From an uncultured Slackia sp. (lineage in GTDB: Bacteria; Actinomycetota; Coriobacteriia; Coriobacteriales; Eggerthellaceae), in contig USEQ01000089.1 of NCBI GenBank assembly GCA_900553655.1, positions 1-6,053 of the forward strand: 6,053 bases of DNA. The letters are read 5' to 3'. Positions 1-5,704 of this stretch are shown here, one piece after another. The notes below the pieces were generated by a model. It searched no databases. It worked only from the letters and a program-made list of their open reading frames with translations, and was not told the origin of the DNA. The translations under genes were made by a program, and so were the position numbers. Numbering within the stretch: position 1 is the stretch's first letter; the number at the start of each line of letters is the position of its first letter.

Positions 1-645
1 AACGGGTTCAGCCTCATACACGACAGACGGGGCTTCGGAAGCGGGCGCCTGCTCGACGGGAGAAGCGGTTTGAGCATCAGAAGAAGAATGAGCGGCAGAC
101 CCGGCAAGAGCGGCGGCGGCGCTTGCCACTTTCTCCTGAGCGGCATCAACGACCTCGTTCACTTTTTGCGCCGCAACGGGAACCTTCTCCGCGACGGCCG
201 CATGGGCAGCTTCGGCGTTCTTCGCAACTTGCGCCGCAATACGCTCGCGTGCCGCATCTATCTTGGCGCGAAGCTCGTCGTTTTTTTCGGAAAACGCCGG
301 CTTTACGGCATCTGCCGTCTTCTGAGCCTTCTGGGCGGCACCTTGTACGTGCTGAGCCGCCGTCTCATAGGCCTGCCTGCCCTTCTGCGTTACGTCGGTA
401 TAGGCAGCCTGCGTTCCCGCCACTGCATAGTCGTATGCCTTCTGACCCTGAACGACGGCGTCTTCATACAGAGCCTGACCGCGCTCGACGGCCTGGTCGC
501 CAACTGTCTTCGCCTGGCCGAACGCCGTAGAGGCCTTCTCGGCAACCAAAGCCCTCGTCTCAACGCCCTTTCGCGGAGCGCACAAAAGCGCAACGCCGGC
601 GCCTACCAATCCGCCTACCACGAATGCGCTGAACTTGTTACCCAT
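1..645 (-). CDS. YtxH-domain membrane-anchored helical protein (3' end beyond window)
   Basis: The reading frame stays open to the left edge, so 215 codons are visible and the C-terminus is missing. The start is an ATG at 645 with a perfect AGGAGG at 651-656 and a 5-base spacer. Residues 5-21 form a short hydrophobic, glycine-zipper-like segment (GGLVGAG at 11-17), followed directly by LCAPRKGVETR. This is the classic YtxH/gas-vesicle-GvpP-like signature, a short membrane anchor followed by A-P-x-x-G-x-E-x-R. Residues 32-182 are Ala/Gln/Lys/Glu-rich and almost certainly one long helix, with exact 11-residue repeats at 57-111. From 183 on, the chain turns Ser/Pro/Ala/Glu-rich and probably disordered. 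YtxH proteins are common in Firmicutes and Actinobacteria, some are stress-induced, and their biochemical role is not settled. The gene lies 126 bases below the cluster at 772-3527 and has its own -10 box, so it is probably a separate transcription unit. I am sure of the gene and family, not of its function. Confidence 0.88.
   Translation of the reverse strand, partial: MGNKFSAFVVGGLVGAGVALLCAPRKGVETRALVAEKASTAFGQAKTVGDQAVERGQALYEDAVVQGQKAYDYAVAGTQAAYTDVTQKGRQAYETAAQHVQGAAQKAQKTADAVKPAFSEKNDELRAKIDAARERIAAQVAKNAEAAHAAVAEKVPVAAQKVNEVVDAAQEKVASAAAALAGSAAHSSSDAQTASPVEQAPASEAPSVVYEAEPV
313..477 (-). repeat. Five 11-residue (33-bp) repeats inside the YtxH protein
   Basis: Residues 57-111 of the YtxH protein divide without gaps into five blocks of 11: QALYEDAVVQG, QKAYDYAVAGT, QAAYTDVTQKG, RQAYETAAQHV and QGAAQKAQKTA. 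Tyrosine falls at residues 60, 71, 82 and 93, exactly 11 apart, and the last block is the most degenerate. The period is clear in protein but blurred in DNA, so these are old repeats kept by selection on the protein. Undecad repeats are known from apolipoprotein-, synuclein- and LEA-type amphipathic helices and from right-handed coiled coils; which of these applies here is inference. Confidence 0.75.
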
Positions 646-650
646 TGCAG

Positions 651-656
651 CCTCCT
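651..656 (-). promoter_or_regulatory. Consensus Shine-Dalgarno of the YtxH gene
   Basis: AGGAGG on the minus strand, 5 bases before the ATG at 645. It fixes the start of this partial gene. Confidence 0.85.
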
Positions 657-704
657 ATCTCGCAGCACGCCGCAACGACGCACCACGTCTACCGTTCTTC
701 AGCC

Positions 705-710
705 ATTATA
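705..710 (-). promoter_or_regulatory. -10 box upstream of the YtxH gene
   Basis: The minus strand reads TATAAT, a perfect -10 hexamer, in the 126-base gap between the HxxEH-protein stop (772) and the YtxH start (645). Transcription would begin near 698, giving a leader of roughly 50 bases that includes the AGGAGG site. No recognisable TTGACA-like -35 sits 16-18 bases upstream (that stretch reads about GCGCTG) and there is no TGn extension. The promoter may therefore need an activator or use another sigma factor, or the hexamer may be fortuitous. Confidence 0.5.
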
Positions 711-771
711 TGGGATACGAAAACAACCAGCGCTTTCGTTGCCGTTACGTTTCTCTGTTTTCAGGGGAGCT

Positions 772-1209
772 TCATCGACGCGAAGAGCTCTCTTCCTCGC
801 GCTCCCTGAGCAGATAGTCGGCAAACAAGACCGCTGCGCGCAACGAGGAAAGCGCCACCAGATCGTCTTCGTAGCTTATTTCGACTCGCGCGAGCAGCTT
901 GGCCCTATTCGTCCACGAGGTCTTCCCGACAAAGAGCCTCTTCGCGCCCGACGATAGGCGGGCCTGCCCCTCAATCGTCATATGCTCCACAAGATGCGCC
1001 ACCGAAGTGCGCGATGCAACCGCACCGAACGTCTCCCCCCGATCGTTTACGCACGCATGGTCGAGCAGGTGGGGATAGCGGGAAAGAGCCTTGTCGATCA
1101 TGTCTTCGGATGTAAGGACGCACGCCTCGTCGGCAATTCGGATATCCGCGACAATCCTATCCGGCCGCACTGTCACGTGCTCCACCCATACGCGGCTGCA
1201 CCCAGACAC
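772..1209 (-). CDS. Standalone HxxEH protein resembling the cyanophycin synthetase N-terminal domain
   Basis: 145 residues, soluble, with no signal peptide or membrane segment. The start is a GTG at 1209 that overlaps the TAG of the upstream gene by one base (TAGTG). There is only a weak AGG about 7 bases upstream, so translation is probably coupled to the 444-residue protein. Visible blocks in order are: YPHLLDHAC at 45-53, an F at 61, TSVAHLVEHMTIEGQ at 68-82, FVGKT at 93-97, and VEISYEDDLVALSSLRAAV at 109-127, then a charged tail (REREEESSSRR). The order P-x-L-x-x-H-x-C, then H-x-x-E-H-x-x-x-E-x-Q, then G-K-T, then V-x-x-x-Y-E-(D/E) is that of the cyanophycin synthetase (CphA) N-terminal domain, from memory of the family. 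The ATP-grasp and Mur-ligase-like domains that would make the polymer are absent. HxxEH (72-76) is also the zinc motif of M16 peptidases, but the protein is far too short for that fold. The gene call is firm, the family link is moderate, and the function is unknown. Confidence 0.85.
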   Translation of the reverse strand: MSGCSRVWVEHVTVRPDRIVADIRIADEACVLTSEDMIDKALSRYPHLLDHACVNDRGETFGAVASRTSVAHLVEHMTIEGQARLSSGAKRLFVGKTSWTNRAKLLARVEISYEDDLVALSSLRAAVLFADYLLREREEESSSRR

Positions 1210-2543
1210 TACGAAGCCTGATTCTGATCGGTGGAAGGATTGGAATCTTGCGCGACGCCATCGGAAGACCCCTCGTCGAATGCATCCTCTCCTTGAGCAG
1301 ACTGACCTGCGGACGCATCGGCCTCGCCAGAGGCGCCACTATGGTCGGTCGAGCCAGAAAGAGACTCCGTGGTTATTCGCTCCGATTCGTCGACGATGCG
1401 AGGCTCGGCCTCTGCGTTGTCCGAAATCTTAACGAGAGAAAGCGTTGTCTGGTTGTCATCCTCTCCTTCTTTGATGATGAGCACGCGCCTGTCGTCGGAG
1501 AAACTATACGACCCCGTGCCGCTCAAGTCGGTAAATGAGAAGTCGATAGTCTTCGCCCACGTATCGAGCGTATATTCGTAATCGAGCAGCTCGAGCATCC
1601 GAATGGAATCCGAATCTATAACCACCGTCGATGAGCCGTCGATCACCTGCCATTCCCCTTGTATATCAGCCGCATCGTCGTAGCGCAAATACGTATTCCA
1701 GAACAAGACGCCGCTGCCTACAAGCATCGCAGCGACGAAGACGGCTGCGGACCACGCGAGAATTCGGCGCCTCCTCGCCCGAAGCGCAGCCTTCAAACGA
1801 GCCCCCTTGGCCCTTTCCTCTTCGGGAGAATAGTCGGACGCCTTCTGCTCTGCGGCGGGTCTCACGCGCCCGAAATCTTCCCTTTTCGGCAAGGCGACCT
1901 TCTTTTTCATCCTGCTCCGAATAAAGGGGAACGTGCCGAGCTTGGAAGCCTTCCCTCCGCTTTTCGCCGAGCTCGAATCGGAAAGCCGACCCTCGTCCTC
2001 GGACGAAGTCGGCGTTGCGGACTTTTTCGCTTTGGATGATTCGCCGGAACGGCCGCTTTCCTTCCGAAGAAGCACCTTCCGGGCGGGTTCGTCGCCGAAA
2101 TCCCCCAGGTCAAACGAGTCGGCCGGGCCTGATTCCATATCGGGGGCAGAGAACACCCCGGCCTGTTCGAAACGAACCAACGCGGTCTTTTCCCGCGATG
2201 CTATCGTAGCGAGTTCCTCGGAAGCCTTCACAACCCCGGGGACCACCAGGGCGCCATCATGCGAAGCCCTTTGCAAAGGAGACAACGCGTCTGCGTTCGG
2301 AGAAGCGGCGTTTGATCGCCCTTCGCTGTCCGAAGGCGCACTTCCCCCCTCGCCATGGTCCTGCGGCACATCGACCTTCAAGAAACTGGAAGGAGCATCT
2401 GCAGGAGAGGCATCAGAAGCCGCAGGCGGACACGCCGTCGCGGGCACCGGAGCCGAGGCTGGGGTTCCAAGAGCGCTTTCTGCAGCACGTTTTGTAGCTG
2501 TTTTCTTTCCTTTTACCGAAGGGCGCTTTCTGGGCGTCGACAT
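1209..2543 (-). CDS. Single-pass membrane protein, long disordered head, small extracytoplasmic beta domain
   Basis: 444 residues from the ATG at 2543. This start is preferred over the in-frame GTG (2555) and ATG (2552) because AGGTGAT lies 7 bases upstream. Residues 1-20 are strongly basic (RKRPSVKGKKTATKR). Residues 21-240 are low-complexity Ser/Ala/Pro/Glu/Asp and probably disordered. RARRRR at 255-260 caps one membrane helix at about 261-283, so by the positive-inside rule the C-terminus is outside. Residues about 292-375 (GEWQVIDG, YEYTLDTWAKTIDFSF, GTGSYSFSDDRRVLIIKEG) look like a small all-beta domain of the lipocalin-like kind that begins G-x-W. Residues 376-444 are an acidic, Ser-rich tail. 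It lies 51 bases after the 310-residue membrane protein, which has the same topology, and overlaps the next start. I recognise no named family. A signal-sensing or envelope role is only inference. Confidence 0.85.
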   Translation of the reverse strand: MSTPRKRPSVKGKKTATKRAAESALGTPASAPVPATACPPAASDASPADAPSSFLKVDVPQDHGEGGSAPSDSEGRSNAASPNADALSPLQRASHDGALVVPGVVKASEELATIASREKTALVRFEQAGVFSAPDMESGPADSFDLGDFGDEPARKVLLRKESGRSGESSKAKKSATPTSSEDEGRLSDSSSAKSGGKASKLGTFPFIRSRMKKKVALPKREDFGRVRPAAEQKASDYSPEEERAKGARLKAALRARRRRILAWSAAVFVAAMLVGSGVLFWNTYLRYDDAADIQGEWQVIDGSSTVVIDSDSIRMLELLDYEYTLDTWAKTIDFSFTDLSGTGSYSFSDDRRVLIIKEGEDDNQTTLSLVKISDNAEAEPRIVDESERITTESLSGSTDHSGASGEADASAGQSAQGEDAFDEGSSDGVAQDSNPSTDQNQAS

Positions 2544-2550
2544 AAATCCC

Positions 2551-2557
2551 ATCACCT
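2551..2557 (-). promoter_or_regulatory. Shine-Dalgarno deciding the 2543 start
   Basis: AGGTGAT on the minus strand matches the 3' part of the extended anti-SD complement. It is 7 bases before the ATG at 2543 and overlaps the two alternative upstream starts (2552, 2555), which would leave it unusable. This argues for the shorter protein. Confidence 0.65.
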
Positions 2558-2594
2558 ATTCCCGCGCCGCCATCGCCGCCGCGATACGCCAACG

Positions 2595-3527
2595 CTATCC
2601 ATACCAGGCCATCCCAAGAAGCGATGTCATATTTTCGGACGACAACTGCCACGCGCCGCCTACGCGCTCCACCACGATAAGCGTATCGTTGGTTCTTGGC
2701 TCAAGGCCGTCGAAAGACTCGAGCAACGTCTTTCTGAGGTATTCTTTGTACGATTCCTCGTCGGCGAAATCCTGGCTGCTGCGCGCCACGGCCGACGCGA
2801 AGGCCTCGGCTTGATCGGAAAAGCTCCTCGACGTGACAGAAACTTCGACCCAGGCCTTATCGCCGTAGGCGTCAACGCTCACGACATCCGCTTCGAGGTC
2901 GGTGCGTAGCTTTTCCGCCAATTCATCAGCCGTTATTCCCAAATCAGAAAATCCGTAGGAGACGCTTTCATCGACCCCTTCGTCATAATCTTCCATAAAA
3001 GCCTGCACGTAAGGCGTAAGCTCAGAGTTCTCGTTTTTCGAAAGAATCTCAAACTGGCCAGTCACCAATTCGCTCACCTCGCGTGCATCCGCCGTCGCAT
3101 TCGCGTCGAGAACTACGGCAGAGCTCCGTTCGGAGTCAGCCTCGGTGGCGCGGTCGCTCGAGCGGGACTCGTCAACATCCGTTTGAGGAGCCATGAAGAA
3201 GGCAGCGGCGGCAACGATGAGAGCGAGGCAGAATACGCCAGCGGCAACGATGAGAACGCGTCGGTCGGAGATCAAACTTCGCCTGTGGTCGCCCACGGCT
3301 TTTTCGGTTCCGCGGCGGGCAAACGCCTCGCCGCGCCTATCGGCGGCGCCGGCAGCTTCCCCCACTTCGGGCGCTCGGCCACACGTCTCCTGCGCAAAAC
3401 CGCGGTCGTCGGAACCAGGCTCGTTACAAGAACGCTCCCCGTGCGCTTGGGCAAGCTGCACGCTCGGCGCAGGAGGAGGGGGAGCGGCCTGGGATGAAAC
3501 GGCCTTTTGATCGAAATCGTTTTCCAC
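2595..3527 (-). CDS. Single-pass membrane protein with extracytoplasmic DUF5105/NTF2-like domain
   Basis: 310 residues with a GTG start at 3527, chosen because AGAGGGG (3533-3539) lies 5 bases upstream. Residues 1-85 are Pro/Ala/Gly-rich and charged, with a PPPPAP run at 16-21, and are probably disordered in the cytoplasm. RR at 89-90 precedes one membrane helix at about 91-113. A Ser/Asp/Glu linker runs to about 145. The outer domain, about 146-305, alternates helix and strand: DAREVSELV, LTPYVQAFMEDYDEG, YGFSDLGITADELAEKLRTDL, then strands such as DKAWVEVSVTSRSF, and it ends with a conserved-looking VVERVGGAWQLSSEN. This resembles the DUF5105/DUF4878-type domains found on actinobacterial and firmicute lipoproteins, which are NTF2-like folds of unknown ligand. 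There is no lipobox, so it is anchored by the helix rather than by lipid. It is the first gene of the cluster and shares topology with its downstream neighbour. Confidence 0.87.
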   Translation of the reverse strand: MENDFDQKAVSSQAAPPPPAPSVQLAQAHGERSCNEPGSDDRGFAQETCGRAPEVGEAAGAADRRGEAFARRGTEKAVGDHRRSLISDRRVLIVAAGVFCLALIVAAAAFFMAPQTDVDESRSSDRATEADSERSSAVVLDANATADAREVSELVTGQFEILSKNENSELTPYVQAFMEDYDEGVDESVSYGFSDLGITADELAEKLRTDLEADVVSVDAYGDKAWVEVSVTSRSFSDQAEAFASAVARSSQDFADEESYKEYLRKTLLESFDGLEPRTNDTLIVVERVGGAWQLSSENMTSLLGMAWYG

Positions 3528-3600
3528 TATAGCCCCTCTTCATCTCCACATGCGCCGATCGCAGCGCGCTCCGTACAGTCTCGTCTATCTCGGGCATAGC

Positions 3601-3635
3601 CCAAAACGAAGATGGACGCCGTGCAGACGCCCATC
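3601..3635 (-). terminator. Probable intrinsic terminator after serS
   Basis: In minus-strand RNA, the 10-base arm GAUGGGCGUC (3635-3626) pairs with GGCGUCCAUC (3620-3611) across a 5-base loop, using two G-U wobbles. A U-rich UUCGUUUUGG tail follows (3610-3601). It sits 45 bases after the serS stop. The U tract is interrupted, so termination may be partial, and some read-through into the downstream membrane-protein genes is possible. A small GGGC-ATA-GCCC hairpin follows at 3592-3602. Confidence 0.55.
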
Positions 3636-3679
3636 GAATGCATGCATCCCGCAAGTGCGGCGCGGCAAAGCTCGAGCGC

Positions 3680-4972
3680 CTATGCCTCGGGAGCGATGTA
3701 CTCCATGCCTCCCATATAGGGAACAAGAACGGAAGGAACCTTGATGGTGCCGTCCGGCTGCTGGTAGTTTTCGATAATAGCAGCCATGGTGCGTCCAGCG
3801 GGAAGACCGGAGCCGTTCAGCGTGTGAACATAGCGGGTTCCCTTGAAATTCGCCGGATCGCGATACTTGATGTTGGCGCGACGAGCCTGGAAATCACCGC
3901 AGTTCGAGCAGCTGGAAATTTCCTTGTAGTCGTTGTAGCTCGGCAGCCAGACTTCAATGTCATACGTCTGACGCGCGGAAAATCCTAAGTCGCCCGTGCA
4001 CAGGCTGATAACGCGGTACGGAAGCTCGAGCTGCTGAAGCAGGTATTCGGCTTCAGCGGTCATGCTCTCGAGCTCTTCGTCGGAATCCTCCGGAGCGGCG
4101 AACTTGACCATCTCGACCTTGTCGAACTGATGCTGGCGAATAATGCCGCGCGTGTCACGGCCCGCAGAGCCCGCCTCTTCGCGGAAGCACGGGGTGAATG
4201 CGGTATAGCGCTTCGGCAAATCGGCCGCATCGAGAATCTCATCGGCATGCAGGTTCGTCAGGGTAACCTCGGCCGTGGGAATGAGGAACTGGTCTTCGCC
4301 GACATGATACGCATCGTCTTCGAACTTAGGCAGCTGGCCTGTGCCGAACATGGTCTGGCGCTTCACAACCACAGGAGGCCACCATTCCTTGAAGCCGCGG
4401 CTCACATGCGTGTCGATGAAGTAATTGATCAAGGCGCGCTCAAGACGGGCTCCTGCGCCGCCAAGAACCGTAAAGCGGCTGCCGGAAAGCTTGTTGCCGC
4501 GGTCGAAGTCGAGAATATCCAGATCGGTGCCCAGATCCCAATGAGCCTTGGGCTCGAAGCCCTCCGCTGCGAAATCGCGAGGAGTGCCCCAACGACGGCG
4601 CTCAGGATTTTCAGTCTCGTCCTTGCCAACGGGCGTGGCATCGCAAGGAAGGTTCGGACTTCCCACCAGGATGTCGTTCATCTCTGCGTCGATGGCCTCG
4701 CGCTCGGCGCTTGCCTTCTCGAGCTTTTCGTTGACCTGGCGAACTTCCTCTTTGGCAGCTTCCGCCGCTTCCTTTTCGCCCTTGCCCATCAAAGCGCCGA
4801 TTTCTTTCGAGGCTTTGTTGCGCTGAGCCTGAAGGGCCTCCTCCTCGGCGATGGCCGCACGACGCTTTTCATCCAATTCTGAGAACTTCGCAGCGTCCCA
4901 CGGGAAATTGCGGTTTGCCATCGCCTGGGCGACAGCCTCTTGATTCTCGCGAACATAGCGAATGTCAAGCAT
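3680..4972 (-). CDS. serS: Seryl-tRNA synthetase
   Basis: Class II aminoacyl-tRNA synthetase that activates serine with ATP and charges tRNA-Ser (and tRNA-Sec where present) in the cytoplasm. The 430-residue length is normal for bacterial SerRS (about 420-430). [10 protein letters not shown] is the family's usual N-terminus. Residues about 30-100 are the Glu/Lys/Ala-rich antiparallel coiled-coil arm that contacts the tRNA. The catalytic domain follows: motif 1 around 175-200, the serine-recognition PTAEV at 232-236, motif 2 at about 262-283 ([14 protein letters not shown], then RQHQF), and motif 3 at 387-404 ([18 protein letters not shown]). All key blocks are intact, so the enzyme should be active. 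The start at 4972 has AAGGAG 6 bases upstream; a further 19 in-frame residues to 5029 would need a TTG start without a Shine-Dalgarno. It appears monocistronic, with a -10 box upstream and a terminator-like hairpin downstream. Confidence 0.98.
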   Translation of the reverse strand: MLDIRYVRENQEAVAQAMANRNFPWDAAKFSELDEKRRAAIAEEEALQAQRNKASKEIGALMGKGEKEAAEAAKEEVRQVNEKLEKASAEREAIDAEMNDILVGSPNLPCDATPVGKDETENPERRRWGTPRDFAAEGFEPKAHWDLGTDLDILDFDRGNKLSGSRFTVLGGAGARLERALINYFIDTHVSRGFKEWWPPVVVKRQTMFGTGQLPKFEDDAYHVGEDQFLIPTAEVTLTNLHADEILDAADLPKRYTAFTPCFREEAGSAGRDTRGIIRQHQFDKVEMVKFAAPEDSDEELESMTAEAEYLLQQLELPYRVISLCTGDLGFSARQTYDIEVWLPSYNDYKEISSCSNCGDFQARRANIKYRDPANFKGTRYVHTLNGSGLPAGRTMAAIIENYQQPDGTIKVPSVLVPYMGGMEYIAPEA

Positions 4973-4978
4973 GTCTTG

Positions 4979-4984
4979 CTCCTT
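4979..4984 (-). promoter_or_regulatory. Shine-Dalgarno of serS
   Basis: AAGGAG on the minus strand, 6 bases before the ATG at 4972. It selects this start over the longer in-frame TTG at 5029. Confidence 0.8.
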
Positions 4985-5079
4985 ACCAAGGCCGAAGAGC
5001 GATCGAAGCATCCACAGCGCGCGGCCCAAGACCGGCGCATCGTTCTTTCGAGTCGCTGCACGTAATCAAATACCGAATC

Positions 5080-5085
5080 AGTATA
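5080..5085 (-). promoter_or_regulatory. Candidate -10 box of serS
   Basis: The minus strand reads TATACT, five of six consensus positions. Transcription would start near 5073, with a leader of about 100 bases. The -35 position reads about GTCCTG and is poor; it coincides with the ACAGGA direct repeat, so a bound activator could compensate. The better minus-strand -35, TTGACA at 5170-5175, has only a weak TGTGGT 17 bases on. Confidence 0.4.
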
Positions 5086-5168
5086 GCGTAACGGACAGGA
5101 TACAGGACGTTTTCCCGCCGCCGCATCATGCGTGCTTCACCGACCCACCACAGGAAAGGCTTTTTCGC

Positions 5169-5197
5169 TTGTCAAGGTTTCCCAGGCTCTATAAAAT
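5169..5197 (+). promoter_or_regulatory. Sigma-70-type promoter of the small membrane protein
   Basis: TTGTCA (5169-5174) is followed after 17 bases by TAAAAT (5192-5197). The overlapping TATAAA (5190-5195) would give a 15-base spacer. Both boxes are close to consensus. Transcription would start near 5204, giving a leader of about 93 bases before the ATG at 5297. Confidence 0.6.
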
Positions 5198-5296
5198 GCC
5201 GAAAGATAGTCATTTTCGAACGCTTGCCGTTCTTGCCGCCAGCGCATTTGCCCATTACGCTGCGTATGCGCGGCGCCCCTCACGGAAAGAGACCCC

Positions 5297-5488
5297 ATGG
5301 ATTTCGCATCGCTTTACCACTTCTTCTTCGAAACCTTCGAGGGCATCGGCCTTCTTGTCCTCATCGGCCTTACGATTTCTGTTCTTGCCTGCGTCATCAT
5401 GGAGTGGAAGACTCGCCGCACCTTCAAAGACCGTGGCCCGGTGGAAGAAGACGAAGACGACTTCACGTTCTTCGACGACGAAGACTAG
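5297..5488 (+). CDS. 63-residue single-pass membrane protein with acidic aromatic tail
   Basis: This is the only convincing plus-strand gene. It starts at the ATG at 5297, with a modest GGAAAGAG 5 bases upstream and a good promoter at 5169-5197. The N-terminus is aromatic (FASLYHFFFETF). One membrane helix spans about residues 16-36 (GIGLLVLIGLTISVLACVI), and WKTRR at 37-41 places the C-terminus in the cytoplasm. The last 14 residues contain ten Asp/Glu plus three Phe. The layout of helix, basic collar and acidic tail is like small regulatory membrane proteins that dock on larger partners, but that role is inference. I do not recognise a named family with certainty. It diverges from serS and converges on the kinase gene, and the two share the terminator hairpin at 5608-5644. 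Confidence 0.8.
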   Translation: MDFASLYHFFFETFEGIGLLVLIGLTISVLACVIMEWKTRRTFKDRGPVEEDEDDFTFFDDED

Positions 5489-5549
5489 CATCCCCCTTCG
5501 GATAGCTTCTCCGCCTTCCAAGCAAACCAACCGCTTTCGAGCGGCCCCA

Positions 5550-5594
5550 CGATTGCCGAGCGCCGGCCAAAGCAATGGCCAACGAAGGCAATCG
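5550..5594. repeat. Nested inverted repeat in the 3' region of the small gene
   Basis: The outer arms CGATTGCC (5550-5557) and GGCAATCG (5587-5594) are perfect 8-base complements. Inside them, GGCCA (5565-5569) and TGGCC (5576-5580) form a second stem with a 6-base loop. The two stems are separated by 7 and 6 unpaired bases, so the whole forms one hairpin with a symmetric internal loop. There is no T tract after it on either strand, so it is not itself a terminator. It lies 61 bases after the 63-residue gene's stop and 15 bases before the next hairpin. Confidence 0.6.
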
Positions 5595-5607
5595 CCGTAT
5601 ATCTCGC

Positions 5608-5648
5608 AAAAAGGCCGTGTCGCACACGAAGCGACACGGCCTTTGCCT
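5608..5648. terminator. Strong hairpin terminator between convergent genes
   Basis: A perfect 14-base stem, AAAGGCCGTGTCGC (5610-5623) and its complement (5631-5644), closes a 7-base ACACGAA loop. On the minus strand the stem runs into five T residues (5612-5608), a standard intrinsic terminator about 60 bases after the kinase stop. On the plus strand the tail is only TTTGCCTCTATT, so termination of the small gene is likely but weaker. The arrangement suits a bidirectional terminator serving both convergent genes. Confidence 0.88.
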
Positions 5649-5704
5649 CTATTGGGCCGTTGCGACGTTCATCGGACGGCCCCTACCCCGCTTCGCGGCG
5701 AGCG

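Larger units (their letters stand above)
4973..5296. other. Divergent intergenic region between serS and the small membrane protein
   Basis: This 324-base stretch holds the leaders and promoters of two divergent genes. I looked on the minus strand for a T-box specifier and antiterminator (a GGUGGNACC-like core), as found before many synthetase genes, and saw none. No tRNA cloverleaf is visible. Items that stand out are: a directly repeated ACAGGA (5095-5100 and 5102-5107) just upstream of the serS -10 box; the dyad CTTGTCAAG (5168-5176), which gives TTGTCA on the plus strand and TTGACA on the minus strand; and, in the plus-strand leader, the dyad TACGC-T-GCGTA (5256-5266) flanked by GCGCAT/ATGCGC (5242-5247, 5266-5271). 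Longer open frames cross this region but are Arg/Ser-rich shadows. Confidence 0.6.

Noticed and set aside
718..738. Hairpin after the HxxEH gene as a terminator
   Set aside because: An 8-pair stem exists only with two G-U pairs, is A/T-rich, and is followed by TATCCC rather than a T tract.
70..957. Long plus-strand open frame (295 codons)
   Set aside because: It is antisense to the YtxH gene and the end of the HxxEH gene. The minus-strand reading has a perfect Shine-Dalgarno and a recognisable domain; this one is Arg/Leu-rich with no domain.
772..1209. M16 (pitrilysin-type) zinc peptidase based on HxxEH
   Set aside because: AHLVEHM resembles the M16 motif, but M16 domains are much longer and need a Glu about 76 residues downstream, which would lie at or beyond the C-terminus here. 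The surrounding blocks fit the cyanophycin-synthetase N domain better.
1933..2814. Long plus-strand open frame (293 codons)
   Set aside because: It is antisense to both membrane-protein genes and crosses their junction. It has no convincing Shine-Dalgarno, and its Ser/Ala/Pro-rich content mirrors the low-complexity sense strand.
3638..3647. Palindrome ATGCATGCAT between serS and the 310-residue gene
   Set aside because: It is a ten-base simple alternating palindrome with no second copy or promoter nearby, so it can easily arise by chance.
3424..3726. Minus-strand open frame (100 codons) across the gap after serS
   Set aside because: It overlaps the end of serS and the start of the 310-residue gene in a different frame, contains the terminator hairpin, and has a random Arg/Ser-rich composition.
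4130..4882. Plus-strand open frame (250 codons) opposite serS
   Set aside because: It is a shadow of a fully conserved serS; high GC leaves few stop codons on the opposite strand.
4973..5029. Extending serS by 19 residues to a TTG at 5029
   Set aside because: The extension has no Shine-Dalgarno and does not resemble SerRS, while [10 protein letters not shown] at 4972 is the usual N-terminus and has AAGGAG in place.
4973..5296. T-box riboswitch or tRNA gene upstream of serS
   Set aside because: No T-box core sequence, specifier-loop arrangement, terminator/antiterminator pair or cloverleaf could be found by eye on either strand.
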